A program made the position numbers and the translations under genes. The notes beneath the pieces are model-generated. The model ran no database searches, was not told where the DNA came from, and saw only the letters and a program-made list of their open reading frames with translations. A stretch of DNA of 64,000 bases. It comes from Pseudoneurospora amorphoporcata. Its lineage: Eukaryota > Ascomycota > Sordariomycetes > Sordariales > Sordariaceae. Numbering within the stretch: the first letter of the stretch is position 1; the number at the start of each line of letters is the position of its first letter. Positions 11,801 to 24,800 of this stretch are shown here, piece by piece. The stretch covers positions 124,001 to 188,000 of the forward strand of contig MU859102.1 in NCBI GenBank assembly GCA_033297205.1, in the 5' to 3' direction.

Positions 11801-12937
11801 GCAACCACTGCTCGACTTCAACTCAAGTTTCTCTCCTCTTCAACCCTTGCATCTCTCCCGTCTCTTCTTCTCTCTCATTGTAACTCACAACCCTTCCTCT
11901 TCTAATCAAATTTCGCTGTCCTCTTCTCCAGGCTCGAAACCCTCCTCCTAATGACCCCGGGCCTGTATATTCTCTAGCAGCCTTTTAACTTCCACTTCTC
12001 TCCCCTCCTTCAGTCCTTGTCGGATCCACTCCTCTGGCGGAGTAACGTGAACCAGACGACGGCCGTTGACGGTTGACAAAATCGACACCCCTCCGCTGAG
12101 CTGAGACGAGGCCGGGCGTGAGCAAAAGCAGACGGAACACGAGCGAACGGCCGGGGGATTGTCTCTCGCTAGAAAAAAAAAAAAAAAAAAAAAGGTCCAC
12201 ACGCACCATCCCACACACAGCTTCTGTCCGGGACCGTCCCGACAACGAGCCACCATTCAGCACCAGTCCACCACAACCCGGGCGCAGTTCCAATCCGATC
12301 CAATCCCACCTTGGCAAAAAAGGCAAAACCAGGGCCGCCTGCCTCGAAAGGTCTCCCAGGAACATCCAGTTTGCTTCACCTCGACTCAACCTCTGAGCCG
12401 CCGCCGAGGTCGACTCAGCTGTCCTCTCGGTCCCTCCTTTCCCCTTCACAACCTGTCGCTCCTTGTTGAGGTCGACTTGCCAAATTTCCCCAAGCCACTT
12501 CCCCAACTTTGCCAAACTTTTTTTTTTTGCAAGCATCGATAGAGAAATCCCGGCACCTTTCGTCACCGACTCCGTAATCGCCCTTGCAACAAAACCTTTG
12601 CGACGTCGTTTACCCTCCTCGAGCTTCACCGAAAGGCCTCCTCGAGCGACGCTCCTTCGCTCAGGTCAGCCTGTGTCTGATATAGATTCCTGCTTAATTG
12701 GACGACTCCTGTCGGCCCCGCGCCTGCGCTCTTTGACGTCAACGTTGGTCCATCCTTTCGTCCCACACCGCCTTTGACCGCCCGCCGGAAATCAGACTCG
12801 ACTGAGACGAGACCCTCCCTTGAGCTATCGTCAAACGCTTCTTGTCCGGTATCCAAGGCCTGGTAGCCGCGTGGACGCGACTGGAAACAAAAAGTTGTCA
12901 ATAACTCTCATGAGAGCTGGATAAAAAATAATCAATA
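8852..12937. other. Long non-coding stretch, including probable Pumilio-gene leader
   Basis: About 4.1 kb lies between the start codons of two divergent genes. The longest reading frame (minus strand, 9562-10242) resembles nothing I know and has no visible intron or codon-bias support. From about 11,700 to 12,900 the plus strand is strongly pyrimidine-rich, with CTTCTCC-type runs, an A22 run and a T run near 12,520. That is the usual look of long fungal 5' leaders, so it is probably transcribed upstream of the Pumilio gene. I see no RNA gene or repeat family in the remainder. Confidence 0.45.
12173..12194. repeat. Poly(A) homopolymer, 22 nt
   Basis: An uninterrupted run of 22 A sits inside the presumed leader of the downstream Pumilio gene. 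Length may be affected by sequencing of homopolymers. Confidence 0.85.
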
Positions 12938-15900
12938 ATGTCCAACCAAAGACCCGGCGATCATATGTCGCTCGGCTTCCCGCCGCAGTCCGTCTCTCTC
13001 CAGAATCGAACCGGCTCGCCTACAAGCACATCGCCGAATGACCCGACCTCTGCCGGTACCATTCGCTCTCCCTTCGGCCTGTCATCGGGACTGGGACAGT
13101 CTTCCAAGATGGCTGGCGCTTCGCGGTCAGGCAATGGTTCGCCATCCCACGATATGGCTTCCTCTGGCCGGCTCTTTTCAAAACGGTAAGTCAATAGTTA
13201 ACCTGATGTTTTTCGAGGAGCGCCGCTAACCCCGCCCTGTGACGCAGTGCCCGCGAGATCCAGGCCCAGGAAGGCATTTCGGGATTGCCGGTAAACCCAT
13301 GGGGTGGGCCCCCGACCAGCGGCAACTCGACCCCTCTTCGAGAGAACATCCCGGAGTCGCCCACCGACGGCTTCCCGGACTTCGCCCAGCTGCCCACTCC
13401 GGACAGCTTGCCCCAGACTCGGCGTGCTCGTGCCGGCACCGTGCCTTCTAGATTCCCTGCCGGTGCCGGGGTCAATGGCATGCTGAATATCCCGTCTTTG
13501 GCTACCAAGACCTCGCGCCCTTCTCCGTCGCATACGCCATTCAAGTCTCCCTCTCCTGGCATTGAACAGGCCGAGGGCTCAGCTTCGACCCTTCTTTCCA
13601 GGCTGAGAGCTGGTTCTTTGCCCCAGCGCAGCCCTTTCGCCCAGGTACCCGGCACAAGCTCGCCATTCGGCGTTTCCATCTTCAGCAGCTGGACGCCTAC
13701 TGGTCGTGAAAGGGGCAACACTTTGGCCAGCATCGCAAGTGTGCCATCCAACAACCCCAGCTCTCCCACCCAGTCGCACTTCTCTCGTGAAGGCGCGGGC
13801 GAAAATGACGTCCATATGAGGACTTTGGACTACCTTGGCCTGGCCGAGACACCGCAGCCTCCTCGCGCTCAGCTTGCCACCCCGTACATGCCAACCTATG
13901 TCGACTTTACCAAGGCCGCGAACAGATTCCGCTCTTATTCGGTCAACAACAAGGATAAATACGCTGACGAGGAAGATGATTATGATGAAGATCCGTTGAC
14001 CATAATGGAGAACCAATACGCTCAGCTCCAGGATCAACTAGCGGCCACCAACGCAGCTATCCAACAGCATAATCTCGCCGTACAGGCATTCCAAGCTGCC
14101 CGTCCGCGTGCCAGGACAGCTGGTGTTCTGGACACTCCTGCCAACAGGATTCTTCGTAACTACATTCCCACTCCCTCTCGGCTTGACGCTTCTATTACAG
14201 CCGCCGACATTCAGTTACCCGAGGAGAGACAGTACGAGGATCTGCCCCAGACTGTCGCTGCCATGACGCTGGGAAGATCTAACAGCCGCAACAACAATGG
14301 CTTGCTCAGCGCCGAGGAGCCCAACATGGAAGGCCCGACAAGCGCCTTGTGGCTCGGTAGCATTCCTACGTCCACCACGACTTCTACGCTTACGGAGATG
14401 TTCAAGTCGTACGGTCCCATTCTCTCCGCTAGGGTGCTGACCCACAAGAACTGCGGCTTCGTCAACTTTGAGAGAGTGGACAGTGCCATCAACGCCAAGG
14501 CCAACATGAACGGAAAGGAGATCTTCCCTGGTGCTGGTCCCATTCGTATTAACTTTGCCAAGCCGCCTTCCGCGTCCAACACTCCCGGCCACGATGGAGC
14601 CTTCCCTTCCCCTAGCCCTGATCCGTTTGCTAAGGGACAGGAAAACGGTCAAAACGGCAGCACTGGCGCATCTGGTGATGTTTCCCCGACACCCTTGGCC
14701 GGAAACACCACCCCCACTGTGCCACCTCTCTCTGAGATGACCGCCGACATCCTTGACATTGTCCAACAATTTGGCGCGACCGAGGAGGACAAATACAAGA
14801 TTGCTGCCAACCTCCAGAACGCCATTCAGTTCGATAACTATATCGATGAGATTCCCCCTATCAAGGAGTCCGCCCACACCCGTGTTCACGACGCCCCCAA
14901 GCTCCGTGATATTCGCAAGCGGATTGATAACCAGACCTTGTCTCAGCAGGAGATCGAGAACATCGCTATCGAGATGCTTCCCGAGATTGCCGAGCTGTCG
15001 TCGGATTATCTTGGCAACACTGTTGTCCAAAAGCTCTTTGAGCACTGCTCTGACTCCGTTCGCGATCAGATGCTTGCTGAGATTGCACCTCATATGGCCG
15101 AGATTGGCGTACACAAGAACGGTACTTGGGCTGCCCAGAAGATCATCGATGTCTGCAAGCAGCCCCAGCAGCTAAACCTCATTGTTGAGAACCTACGTCC
15201 CTATACGATCCCATTGTTCCTTGACCAGTACGGCAACTACGTCCTTCAGGGTTGCTTGAAGTTCGGCCCTCCCTACAATGACTTCATCTTTGAGACCATG
15301 CTCAGCAAGATGTGGGAGGTTTCCCAAGGCCGTTACGGCGCTCGTGCCATGAGGGCATGCCTGGAGAGTCATCACGCTACCAAGGATCAGCAGCGGATGC
15401 TCGCAGCTGCCATTGCCCTTCATAGTGTGCAGCTTGCCACTAACGCGAACGGTGCCCTACTCCTGACTTGGTTCCTCGATACCTGCACGTTCCCGCAGCG
15501 CCGCACAGTCTTGTCGCCGCAGCTCGTTCCTTACCTTGTGCACCTGTGCACCCACAAGGTCGCGTATCTGACCGTCCTGAAGGTGATTAACCAGAAGGCG
15601 GAGGCGGATGCCAGGGATACGATTCTGAAGGCTTTGTTCTTCACTCAGAACGACCAGATTCTGGAGGCAATCCTCAACGACCACGCCTGTGGTGCGACGC
15701 TCATCTTCAAGGTCTTGACTACTCCCTTCTTCGACGAGACCATCCGGACCCAGGTTGTTGAGAACGTGAAGAATGTTTTGATTCGCATCAAGGCGCAGCC
15801 TGGCCAGGGTTATAAGCGTTTGATGGATGAAGTTGGTTTGTCTACTCGGAGCGGTGGAAGCAACAGCAATAACGGAAACAATGCTCGTGAGCACACCAAC

Positions 15901-16714
15901 AATAACAGCAACAACACCAACAATACTGAAAGGCAGCGCCCTACATCTCGCCAGACCCCTCAACATCAGCAGCAAACCCAGCAGCAACAGCAGCAGCCTC
16001 AATCTGCACAGCAGGCGCAGCAGCACCAAGCTGGTCAGTTTACCCCTGGCCCGGGTCAGTACTATAACCCATTGAATGTTGGTACCCCCAACTACAATGA
16101 CATGGCTTTCGGCATATCTAGAAGCGAGGGCCTGGAGATTCCGCAGCAGTTCCCTGCTTTCGTTCCTCAAGGACAAATATACGGCGGAGCCGCCGCACCG
16201 ATGGCCCCCGTCGCTGCTCTTCAGCAAATGCAGTACCAGCAGAGCATGATGGCACGCGGCGCGCCGCCCATTAACAACTACTACCCAGCCGGTATGCCCG
16301 CCGGGTTTGGCGGTTTCCAGACCCCGAGCCCCTCGATCGACCAGTATCGCGGCACTCAAGCTGCGATGTCCAACGGCAGCCCGATTCAGCCGCCGCCCGG
16401 TGCACCCCAGATGCCTAACATGCCACCTGGTGGTCCCCAGGGTCCCTACGGCGCAGCCCCTGGATTTGGTATGAACATGGGCATGCCCACTCCTGGCTAC
16501 GGTTACGGCGCTGGGCCTGCCCCTATGGGCGGAGCTGGCATGCCGCCCCAGCAGCAAAATGTAGGATATATGCAGGAGCAGGGCAGCAGCAACAACAACA
16601 ACAACAACTCTAGACGTGGACGGGTAAGTCAATAATCCAATCTTGGAGCAGGATGATGGTGCACTGAGTTGTTAGATGTGTCGCTAACAATTGGTTCTTG
16701 ATATACAGAGATAA
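12938..16714 (+). CDS. Jsn1/Puf1-type RNA-binding protein with RRM and Pumilio repeats
   Basis: Exons 12938..13185, 13248..16623 and 16709..16714 encode 1209 residues; the last exon holds only one Arg codon and the stop. If the last intron is retained, the frame ends at 16635 as RGRVSQ. The N-terminal 440 residues are Ser/Pro/Gly-rich and probably disordered. An RRM lies at about 447-522 (ALWLGSIP as RNP2-like, CGFVNFERVD as RNP1). Pumilio repeats lie at about 630-935, with helices such as YLGNTVVQKLFEH, GTWAAQKIIDVC, YGNYVLQGCL and YGARAMRACL. The C-terminus has an Asn-rich run (about 954-978), a Gln-rich run (about 988-1011) and a Pro/Gly/Met-rich tail. The RRM-plus-PUF order is that of yeast Jsn1/Puf1 and Puf2, which bind mRNA 3' UTRs of membrane-protein transcripts. 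Regulation of mRNA localisation or decay is inferred from family. Confidence 0.92.
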
Positions 16715-18074
16715 GCAAACCCCGCTGCCTGGCACCTAAAGAGTCCACACATCTCCGCTCGGCCCTTCCAGCTCGGTAAGCGCTACAAGATGGGCTATGT
16801 ACAGCACCTCACATCTCTTCTCTCTGACTCTGTGTGTGTCAGGGATGAGGAATGTTAACCTTCTGATGTTTTATTGTTGATTCGGTTTGGTTGTTCATTT
16901 GTTCGGCTTGTCATTTTTTTTGGTTTCGGTTTTGGCTTCGAATGAGTTTATGAGTGAGAGAGATGACCCCCCTTTCTGCGATTCGCAGAAGACACGATCA
17001 TGCAACGAGTTGGTACAGAACGAGGGTAGGGTATCGGCGGCGGAAGGTTTCATGAAGTTGTCCAGGCGCAGGGCGGACGCGGTACATGAATTAAGCCAAT
17101 GCATTATGAGGAGACGAAAATAAAAATGGACGAGTGAAAGAAGCGGAACAGTAGCGACAGAGCAACGAAGGGATGAGTGGGGAAGCAGAAGGGGACGACG
17201 AGATGGGCGGGGAGGAAGAGAGTTGAAGGAGGTGGAAGGTTGGCTTGCACGGTTCGCTTCATGTCTATAGTCGTATTGAAAGGGTGGCGGGCTGTTCTAT
17301 TGTGCTGGTCTTGGAGCATGCCCTAACCATTTTGGTAGTAAATAGTAGTAGCATTTTTGATATACACACTTCATGCTGAACACATGCCTTTCCGACCGAT
17401 GTGAATGGGAATATGTAGCTTCATCAACCAAGCTGATGGTAGCCGGTCAAAGCTGGTTGATCAAGGATGCTGTAGGCTTAAGGGGTACGGTTCACGGCTT
17501 GGCAGGTGACAAGAGGCAGAGTGACAGTTGCGGGACAGTGTCCGCTCACAAGGAAGTCGAGGCAAGGAAAAGGGGGTTATGTGGGGGAGCGCGGGCCACT
17601 GGAGTGTCGAGGCGCCAAGCCTGATTGGGAAGCGGGCGGGTTTCGCATCTGGCAATTTAACTTGACAGGAATTCTTCCAAACCCTTCATTTTCTGACACG
17701 CGTTTGAAGTCGCTGGCGCTCTGTGCTCGTAGAAGAAGTGTCCAAGTCTTGTCGCCTTTTCTACACTTTCGCTTGCTCTTGCTCTTGGCAATCAGCAAGG
17801 CTTTTGTAACTGGAATGCCATCAGCGTGAACGGCCGCATCTACCTTCATTCTTTTCCACTGCACGGCTTTTACGACTAGCGCACCGACTAATACGGTCGG
17901 TACCTTGTTGGTCTTCCGCTTCGCTCGTTCCAAGGCGGTCAGCCCGCGCGCATCCCACCCGACCCGTCTTTTCGACTGTCGCTGCCATTTCGCAACCTGC
18001 AACTTTTCCCTTTACCTACCCGGACCACCAGCCTGTCTTTTTCTCTCCACATCGACGTAATTCAGTAGCACACC
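16715..18074. other. 3' flank of the Pumilio gene and promoter of VRG4
   Basis: No gene is seen. The first several hundred bases include T-rich tracts (about 16,860-16,930) consistent with a 3' untranslated region. From about 17,660 to the VRG4 start the sequence becomes C/T-rich with scattered CTTTC and TCTCC runs, consistent with a pyrimidine leader before the ATG at 18075. Confidence 0.45.
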
Positions 18075-19486
18075 ATGGCCAACAAGAGGAACGAAGACAT
18101 TGAGTTGGGCCCCGTCGAGGGTCGGGGTTCGACCGACAAGGACCCTTTCCTGGCCAGGAGGTCACCTTCGCAGCCAATCCGCCCTCAACAAGTTGGTCCT
18201 TTCGGCGGCTACTTCGACAAGATTGACCACAGTCCCGGTGCCTCGATTCTCGCCTACTGTCTGTCGTCGATTTCTATGACGGTTGTCAACAAATACGTTG
18301 TGTCCGGTAGCGAATGGAACCTCAACTTCTTCTACCTTGCTGTGCAGGTACGTCCGCCGAACAAACACCCACGCGCCCAAGGCTCCAACCGCGCGGGACG
18401 AGATGAGGAGAGAAGAGAACGCTAATAGTACCTCCATGCTGACAGTCTCTGGTCTGTACCGCCGCCATTCTGATATGCAAGCAGCTGGGCATGTTCCAGA
18501 ACCTTGCTGCTTTCGACTCGACCAAGGCAAAGAAATGTAAGCCTTCCACCCTTGTTTCAGCTATGTAAAAGTTTGGAGCGGCTGGCTGACATAGGGCTGC
18601 AACAGGGTTCCCTATTTCGCTGTTGCTCGTGGGCATGATCTATACCAGCACCAAGGCGCTCCAGTTTCTCTCCGTGCCCGTGTACACCATCTTCAAGAAC
18701 CTGACCATCATTGTCATCGCCTACGGTGAGGTCCTCTGGTTCGGCGGCAGCGTCACCCCCATGGCTCTGCTCTCCTTCGGTTTGATGGTCTTCAGTTCCG
18801 TCATTGCTGCTTGGGCCGATATCCAGGCCGCCGTCGACGGCGTTGGTCACACTGCCGAGGCTACCGATGCTATCTCCACCCTGAACGCTGGTTACGCGTG
18901 GATGGGTATGAACGTGTTCTGCACCGCTGCGTACGTTTTGGGCATGCGCAAAGTCATCAAGAAGATGAACTTCAAGGACTACGACAGTAAGTGGCTCTAG
19001 CCGGGATTTGTCTGGTGAAAAAGTACTTTGCTAACCGAATCTCCTACTTCAGCCATGTTCTACAACAACCTCCTCACAATTCCCGTCCTGATCGTCTTCT
19101 CGCTGCTCTTCGAGGACTGGTCCAACGCCAACTTGATCAAGAACTTCCCCGTCGAGACGCGCAACGCCCTCTTCATCGGCATGATCTACTCTGGTCTCGC
19201 TGCCATCTTCATCTCGTACTGCTCGGCCTGGTGCATTCGCGTCACCTCCTCGACCACCTACTCCATGGTTGGCGCCCTCAACAAGCTTCCCATCGCCGTT
19301 AGCGGTCTCATCTTCTTCGACGCCCCTGTCACCTTTGGCAGTGTTACCGCCATCTTTGTCGGCTTCGTCTCCGGTCTCGTTTTCGCCTGGTCCAAGACCC
19401 GCCAAAAGGTCTCCGCGATCCTGCCTACCGCTCAGCCTACCATGAGCGCTAGCGCGGCCAGCAACAGGGATGCGGCTAATGCTTAA
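18075..19486 (+). CDS. VRG4: GDP-mannose transporter, Golgi nucleotide-sugar antiporter
   Basis: Four exons, 18075..18347, 18446..18536, 18606..18986 and 19053..19486, encode 392 residues. A hydrophilic N-terminus of about 60 residues precedes roughly ten membrane segments of the drug/metabolite transporter fold. Two motifs specific to GDP-mannose carriers are present: FYNN (about 251-254, in MFYNNLLTIP) and GALNK (about 322-326, in SMVGALNKLPIA). These form the nucleotide-sugar pocket in yeast Vrg4. The protein exchanges cytosolic GDP-mannose for GMP across the Golgi membrane, supplying protein mannosylation and cell-wall mannan. The exon 2 and exon 3 junctions fall at phase 1 and rebuild the conserved KKWFP and DYDTMFYNN sequences, so the model is secure. 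Confidence 0.96.
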
Positions 19487-20733
19487 TTTTACGAATCGGT
19501 GCGGCGATGAGTAGAGATGTGCTGAGCGAAGCGCGTTGCAGCCTCGTTGCGGGGAATCTGACAGGCTGTTCGAACCCGAGTTCTGCGTGGATGCAGCACT
19601 GATGGTGTTCACCCGGCCAGACTCGCCCTCGACACCTTCCCGCCTTCCCGTCTTTCCCATTCTTGGTTTTGTTCCCTGTACAATACTTATAAAAACCCCT
19701 GTTGAAATCCTCCTAGTACACTGATCTATTTTCCCCACATAGATTTTTTTTATCTTGTTTCTTCATTCTCTCGCTATCTATAAGTATTTGTACAGGGAAT
19801 TATAATAATGCCAGAAAGTCGCAAGCAAGCTACAGGCAGTGTGGACAAAAAACGAATTGGATGTGTGTTGTTTTTCTTTTTCGTTTCTCTATAGGGTCGG
19901 TGAGTGTGAAAGGTGGTTGATGGTCGGTCCATGGAAAAACCCAACAGCATACGTGTGTTGTGTGTCTCTATTAGCGCATGGTTATAATGGCGTTGGTCTT
20001 CTACTGGATCGGATCGGTAACGGCGGTGGATGGATCAGGTCAAACGAAGAAAAGGGATGAAAAGGGATACAGATGTGGGATGATGAATCTTTGCGGGATG
20101 ATAGACGATTGTGGGACAGAGAAGGAGTATATGCGCGCTATCTTTACCTACTTACTTGCTTCGGTCAATGGTATCTCTATGTATGGTCACTTAAAGAGAC
20201 TTGGCTTGCCGAGTAATAGCGCTAAATACCTACACTTGATGAGTTGATCGAGAATAGATGATGGTTGTCAATGAGATGCTTACTTAGGTGAGCATGTGAT
20301 AACAACACCAAGACCTAAAAGCCTCTCGAGTCAAAAATTCGGTGAAACGAAGAGATCCAGACACTCGGCAGTAGGATATTCATTCCACTCCTATTAATAT
20401 CAATTTGCTTGACTTCGAGGGCATTATTCGCTGGTAGACTGGTTCTACCACGCCAAGTTTTTATCCTCGTCTTCCAAATTCTTTCATAGGAAGACTCCTT
20501 CTAAAGTTTTAATGAAGCTAAATCAACACATCAAAGTACTTGACTCTTAATTCATGATTCTTTTCTATGTCTCTACACATAAACACCATGGCCCAGCCCG
20601 GACCACCCGCACTTCATTTATCACTACACATCGTCGGGTATGTGACGACATCAACTCTCAACAAGCAAAAGCCCAACCAAAGACGCCTGTCTAAACGACA
20701 AAAAGTCCCACCAACACCTCCCTCAAAACATCC
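19487..20733. other. Convergent 3' region between VRG4 and RCE1
   Basis: About 1.25 kb lies between the two stop codons. It contains T-rich stretches near 19,740-19,760 and 19,870-19,890 that could serve as VRG4 3' end signals, and AT-rich sequence around 20,380-20,560. No coding region or RNA gene is supported. Confidence 0.45.
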
Positions 20734-21850
20734 TCACCTCCCAAACGCACTTGTAGGCACCAACCCATTCCTTCCCTCCGTCAACGTCCACAACTCCTTC
20801 CAAAACCCAACCGCCCCTCCCACCAAAAGTCCATAATACCCCACCGTCCACACCAGTCCACACCCTTTCCCATCAAGTCTCTCCACCCGTCCCCAAACCT
20901 TGGGCAATCCCATGCCGTTACAGAAGGCATGCACCGCAAACGCAGCCAGTAGGCTGCCAGTACGAATGAAGATGAAGGTCGCGTAGGCACCAAAAAGGGT
21001 GGTGAAGCTGAACTGGAAGATGGACCTCAGAAGCGCGGCGAAAACGGGGACGCGCGGGTTCTGCAGCCGGAACTCGTAGAAGTGGTGGACGTGCGCTAGG
21101 CCGAAGATGACGGGAGAATAAAAAATGGTGCGGGAGACGGGGAGAGGGGATAAGAGGAAGAGGGGGACGGAGGAGGTGCGGAAGAGGAGTTCTTCTGTTA
21201 GGGGGCCCTGTCACTTCTGTTAGTCTACGCTAGGGGAGGACAAAAACGGGAGGAGGAAAGACTCACAGCAACAATATTCCTCCAACTCAACAAATCCCCC
21301 CAAACCTCCTTCAGCGGCTCCCCCCTGACCCAATCTTTCCATCCGTCATCAACCACCAGGTACAAAAACAGCGGGCCGGCGAACAACAGGGCCGTTAGAC
21401 CCAGGGCCCAAGCAGACTCGATCAGGCCCAAGGGCCAAAAACCTAGGTGGTGAAGCGCATCTGGCACAGAGAGTTTGGCTACGTAGAGAAGGATGAGGAA
21501 GGTGGATAGGCAGCAGAAGAAGCACGAGATGCAGACGGAGCGGATGCGCGCCTGTATCACGGAGGGGTTGTCGCGCGTGAGAGTGGGTGAAGGGCGGGTG
21601 AGCGGGGAGAGGTAGAAGGGGAGGAAGTAGGAGAGAGCGTAGGAAACGAGGAGGAGGGAGGCGGTGGTGGTTGAGATTGGGCTGGTGTCTGTTTGGGCTA
21701 GGTTAGCTTTTGTTTGTTTACTTTGGTGATATCAAGTGTGGTGGTCAAGTATGGAAGTGAAGGAAGGGTAAGTGAGTGAGCGAGTAAGTTGAGAAGTATA
21801 CCTTTCAACCAGGGGTTAAGCCTTTGAAACATTTCTGAGAAGGCCGCCAT
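20734..21850 (-). CDS. RCE1: CAAX prenyl protease 2 (type II, ER intramembrane protease)
   Basis: Three exons, complement(20734..21207, 21267..21688, 21802..21850), encode 314 residues. The first exon is only 49 nt and encodes MAAFSEMFQRLNPWLK. The catalytic signature of the Rce1/ABI family is intact: EELLFR with E162-E163 and R167, HVHHFYEFR with H196 to H199, and VHAFCN with H250 and N254. Hydrophobic segments fill most of the chain, consistent with a multipass ER membrane protein. Rce1 cleaves the AAX tripeptide after prenylation of CAAX proteins such as Ras, Rho and mating pheromone. The length is close to that of yeast Rce1. Splice phases rebuild KGTDTSP-like and NIVAGPLTEEL sequences without stops. 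Confidence 0.93.
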
Positions 21851-24800
21851 CCTTTTTCCACTATTGTTTGAGGACCGAAAGCTCCAGGCTCTTCAGCTAC
21901 CTTGAAGATCTGTGGAAAGCCGGATTTGGGACACCGACAACCACGACAACAACTGAACGGAGGGGTTTCGGCTCCAACGTGGTGGTGATATGGTGGTACT
22001 GGCGTCAACCCCCCACGTAACCCCGTCCCTGCCCTGCTTAAGCGCTGTTACAGAATACGCGCGCCGGGGCGGCTGTTGGATGCCGAGATCGATGTCGAGA
22101 CACTTTTCAGACTTTCACGTTAGCCGCCGGAAAGCAAGGCCGAAGGTGGTGTACAGCAGCAGGCGCGGCAGCAGGCAGGTTGTGTGTGTTCGAGAAAGAT
22201 GGAGGTAATGCTTGTAGGTATGGTTTTAGATGCCGAGATGCCGGTCGCCTTTTCGTCGCCCCGCCTGTCGGGAACCACTGTCAAGAATTCAGGCTTTGGG
22301 CTTTGCGAGTAAATTTTACAGTAGCCGCGTTTGAGGATTTGTTAAAATATTGGCCGGGAGTGGTGAAGAGACGACGGGACTGGAGAGAAAGATCTGTTGT
22401 TCCTGCAGTAGTGAGGTGTCAATGGCGATCCGATCTCCTGGGCTGAAGATACCTTATAGTTCAGACGAAGGTTGCGGGACCTCGCGCTGGAATGTGGTTG
22501 TAGCGAAACCAAGGCTTGCCCCACCATTCAGTTGCGTCCGAGTTTAGCATTGTTGTTTGGGCCTTGCGATTCTTTCTTTCCGAGCGTTTTTTAAACAACG
22601 TTCGGGCCGTAGCCACATTCCATCCGTCTTCCATCCGAACTCAGGGTCTCCGTTCGGTGGGATCAGGTCCATACCCTATCTATATCGCCGCTGATACCTT
22701 TGATACCAGTATACCTACCGGTAGCATTCCGTATTTGCCGGGCACATCTTCCATTCCATCCCAATGTCTTGATCCAGAAGCATGTTGCCTCGGCAAAGAC
22801 CACGCGCTTCCCGAAAGATGGCGTCTCTTGATTTTGATTCGCAACCATCGCATCTCCAACGTGTCGTTCGTACAGCCGATAGAAAAAGAGTCGACTCAGC
22901 CAAGCGACAAGTCCGTCTGGGCCACAAACTAACCGCTCCCTCCGCTATTCGCGCCATCAATTGCTGTCGTTGCTTCAGCCTCAAAGCAAACGCCTTGGGA
23001 ATGTCGCCAGTGACGCTTGTGTTTCGGATGGCGAGGGACCTCGCGTGGGCTCGTGGTTGTGGACCCCTCATTGGCGAATCAAGGTCGCCCCTTTGCCCTT
23101 TTTCGCGACAAGACAACGGCGCTCTGTGCCTGTACCTCGTGGGACAGACCTGGGCGGGAGTTGATAGGCTTTGATTTTCGATACCGCGCCGCAGCGATCG
23201 ACTAGCACGAAGCGAACTCCCTCATGGGAGTTGAGTTGGCGAGTATGGAGAGGAGAGACATGAATAACGCCATTACCGTTCGTCATGCTTTCTGAGTCCA
23301 TTCCCTATCCCACCCCGGACCGAGTCGCAACCCCAGAGATGAGGTCCAAGGGCAGGCGAGACAGAAACATTTGCGGGACATTTGGCCACGACAGGCATTG
23401 GACAGGCATCTGGCAAGGCCGGTGGAATTGGGAACGGGTCCGTTGGGGATGACAATGGGGATGCTCAGCCCGGGACGGATCACGGACTTGTTCATGACGG
23501 GGCCAGTGCTCTTCTAGAGAGTGGACTCAATGTGACGGAATGGCTGGGTGCTGCCGTCGCGATACCTTCCATCTCGGCGACTTGTCAACACCCCAGTTAG
23601 TACCCTGCAGCTTATTTGCGGGCGCCTGCCCTATCAAGACTCGGGCGTGTCGTTACGCGAAATTAAACTTTGGCCAAGCTGGCAGACATTTTGGTGCCGT
23701 TTCTGCACTTTGTCACCGCAGCTTTGAGAGCAAGCAAGAGGCCTTTTGGCTTTTTGCCGCTTCGATACTGCGTTTGAAAGATGCTCACTGGTTGATATAC
23801 CTATCGCAGTCCTCCTCCTGACGGCTGCATCAATGGTTGCTGGGCTGCAGCGCTCTCGGCGCACTGGCAGCACAGATGCAACCGCAGCTTCTTTTTTTTC
23901 GCTAGCGATTAGCAAGGCCGGCCGGCCAATGGCAGCCTCGGAACCGCCTCGGATCCACTCATCAGGTCTTTCAGGTTGTTTCTCCACGCGGGCTACTGGC
24001 ACTGGCACCCCGGCCAACCCGCGCGACACGGGCACTGGCTCGTCCTGGCAGGTCCGGACTCCGGACAGTGGGCAGCAAGAGTGGACCGCCCTTCCACTCG
24101 CGTTCCATTCATTCCATTTCTTCCTTCCACTCCCTTTTTTCCCGATTCCTTCTGTCCTCTCCAAGGCGTGTTGCGAAAAGGGCTGTTCGAGTCGTAGAAG
24201 TTGTGTGTGAGTGTAGGAGACAGACCACTTTCAGTTGGAGAACGAACTAACTGCGACCTGGACATATGACCCGGCCGCGGATTCAGTTTTGAATTTGCCT
24301 CGTCTTGTTTTTCCAGTTCAGTCGCAACTGTCATTCTTGTCTCTAGCCCACCTGCTGCACCACGTTGTTGGTCTCTGGGGCCAGCGACCCGACCTGTCTC
24401 CGTCTCAACCCAAGACGGGACTCCTCCTGTCCTTCCCCCATCGGCATCTAAAGCAGCCAGCAGGAGGTGCTACACACCAACACCACCACCACCAACTCAC
24501 ACCCTCATGGCTGTCTGATATCTGCAATTCTTTCTCCACACTCTTTTAAGGGAATTCCCCTTCTTGTCATTCTTTACCAAGCCCACTCACTCTCTCGGTT
24601 ACGCTACCGGTCACTCTTTGGATACACTATTATCCTCATCTGGCTTACTGTTAATGTTTTAAATTACTGCCCTCAACCATTGTCCACCACCACCACCACA
24701 ACACCTTATCCACCCACAGCTACCATCACCACCACACCACAGCCTCACCGCCGCCATCCTCAGCATCACCATTACCGACCGCGGCGACGACGACGATACC

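Noticed and set aside
14215..15114. 299-codon antisense frame over the RRM and first PUF repeats
   Set aside because: Same codon-bias artefact; no recognisable protein.
15457..16632. 391-codon open frame antisense to the Pumilio gene
   Set aside because: It mirrors the Pumilio coding sequence, including its Asn/Gln repeats read as Val/Leu runs, and has no independent support.
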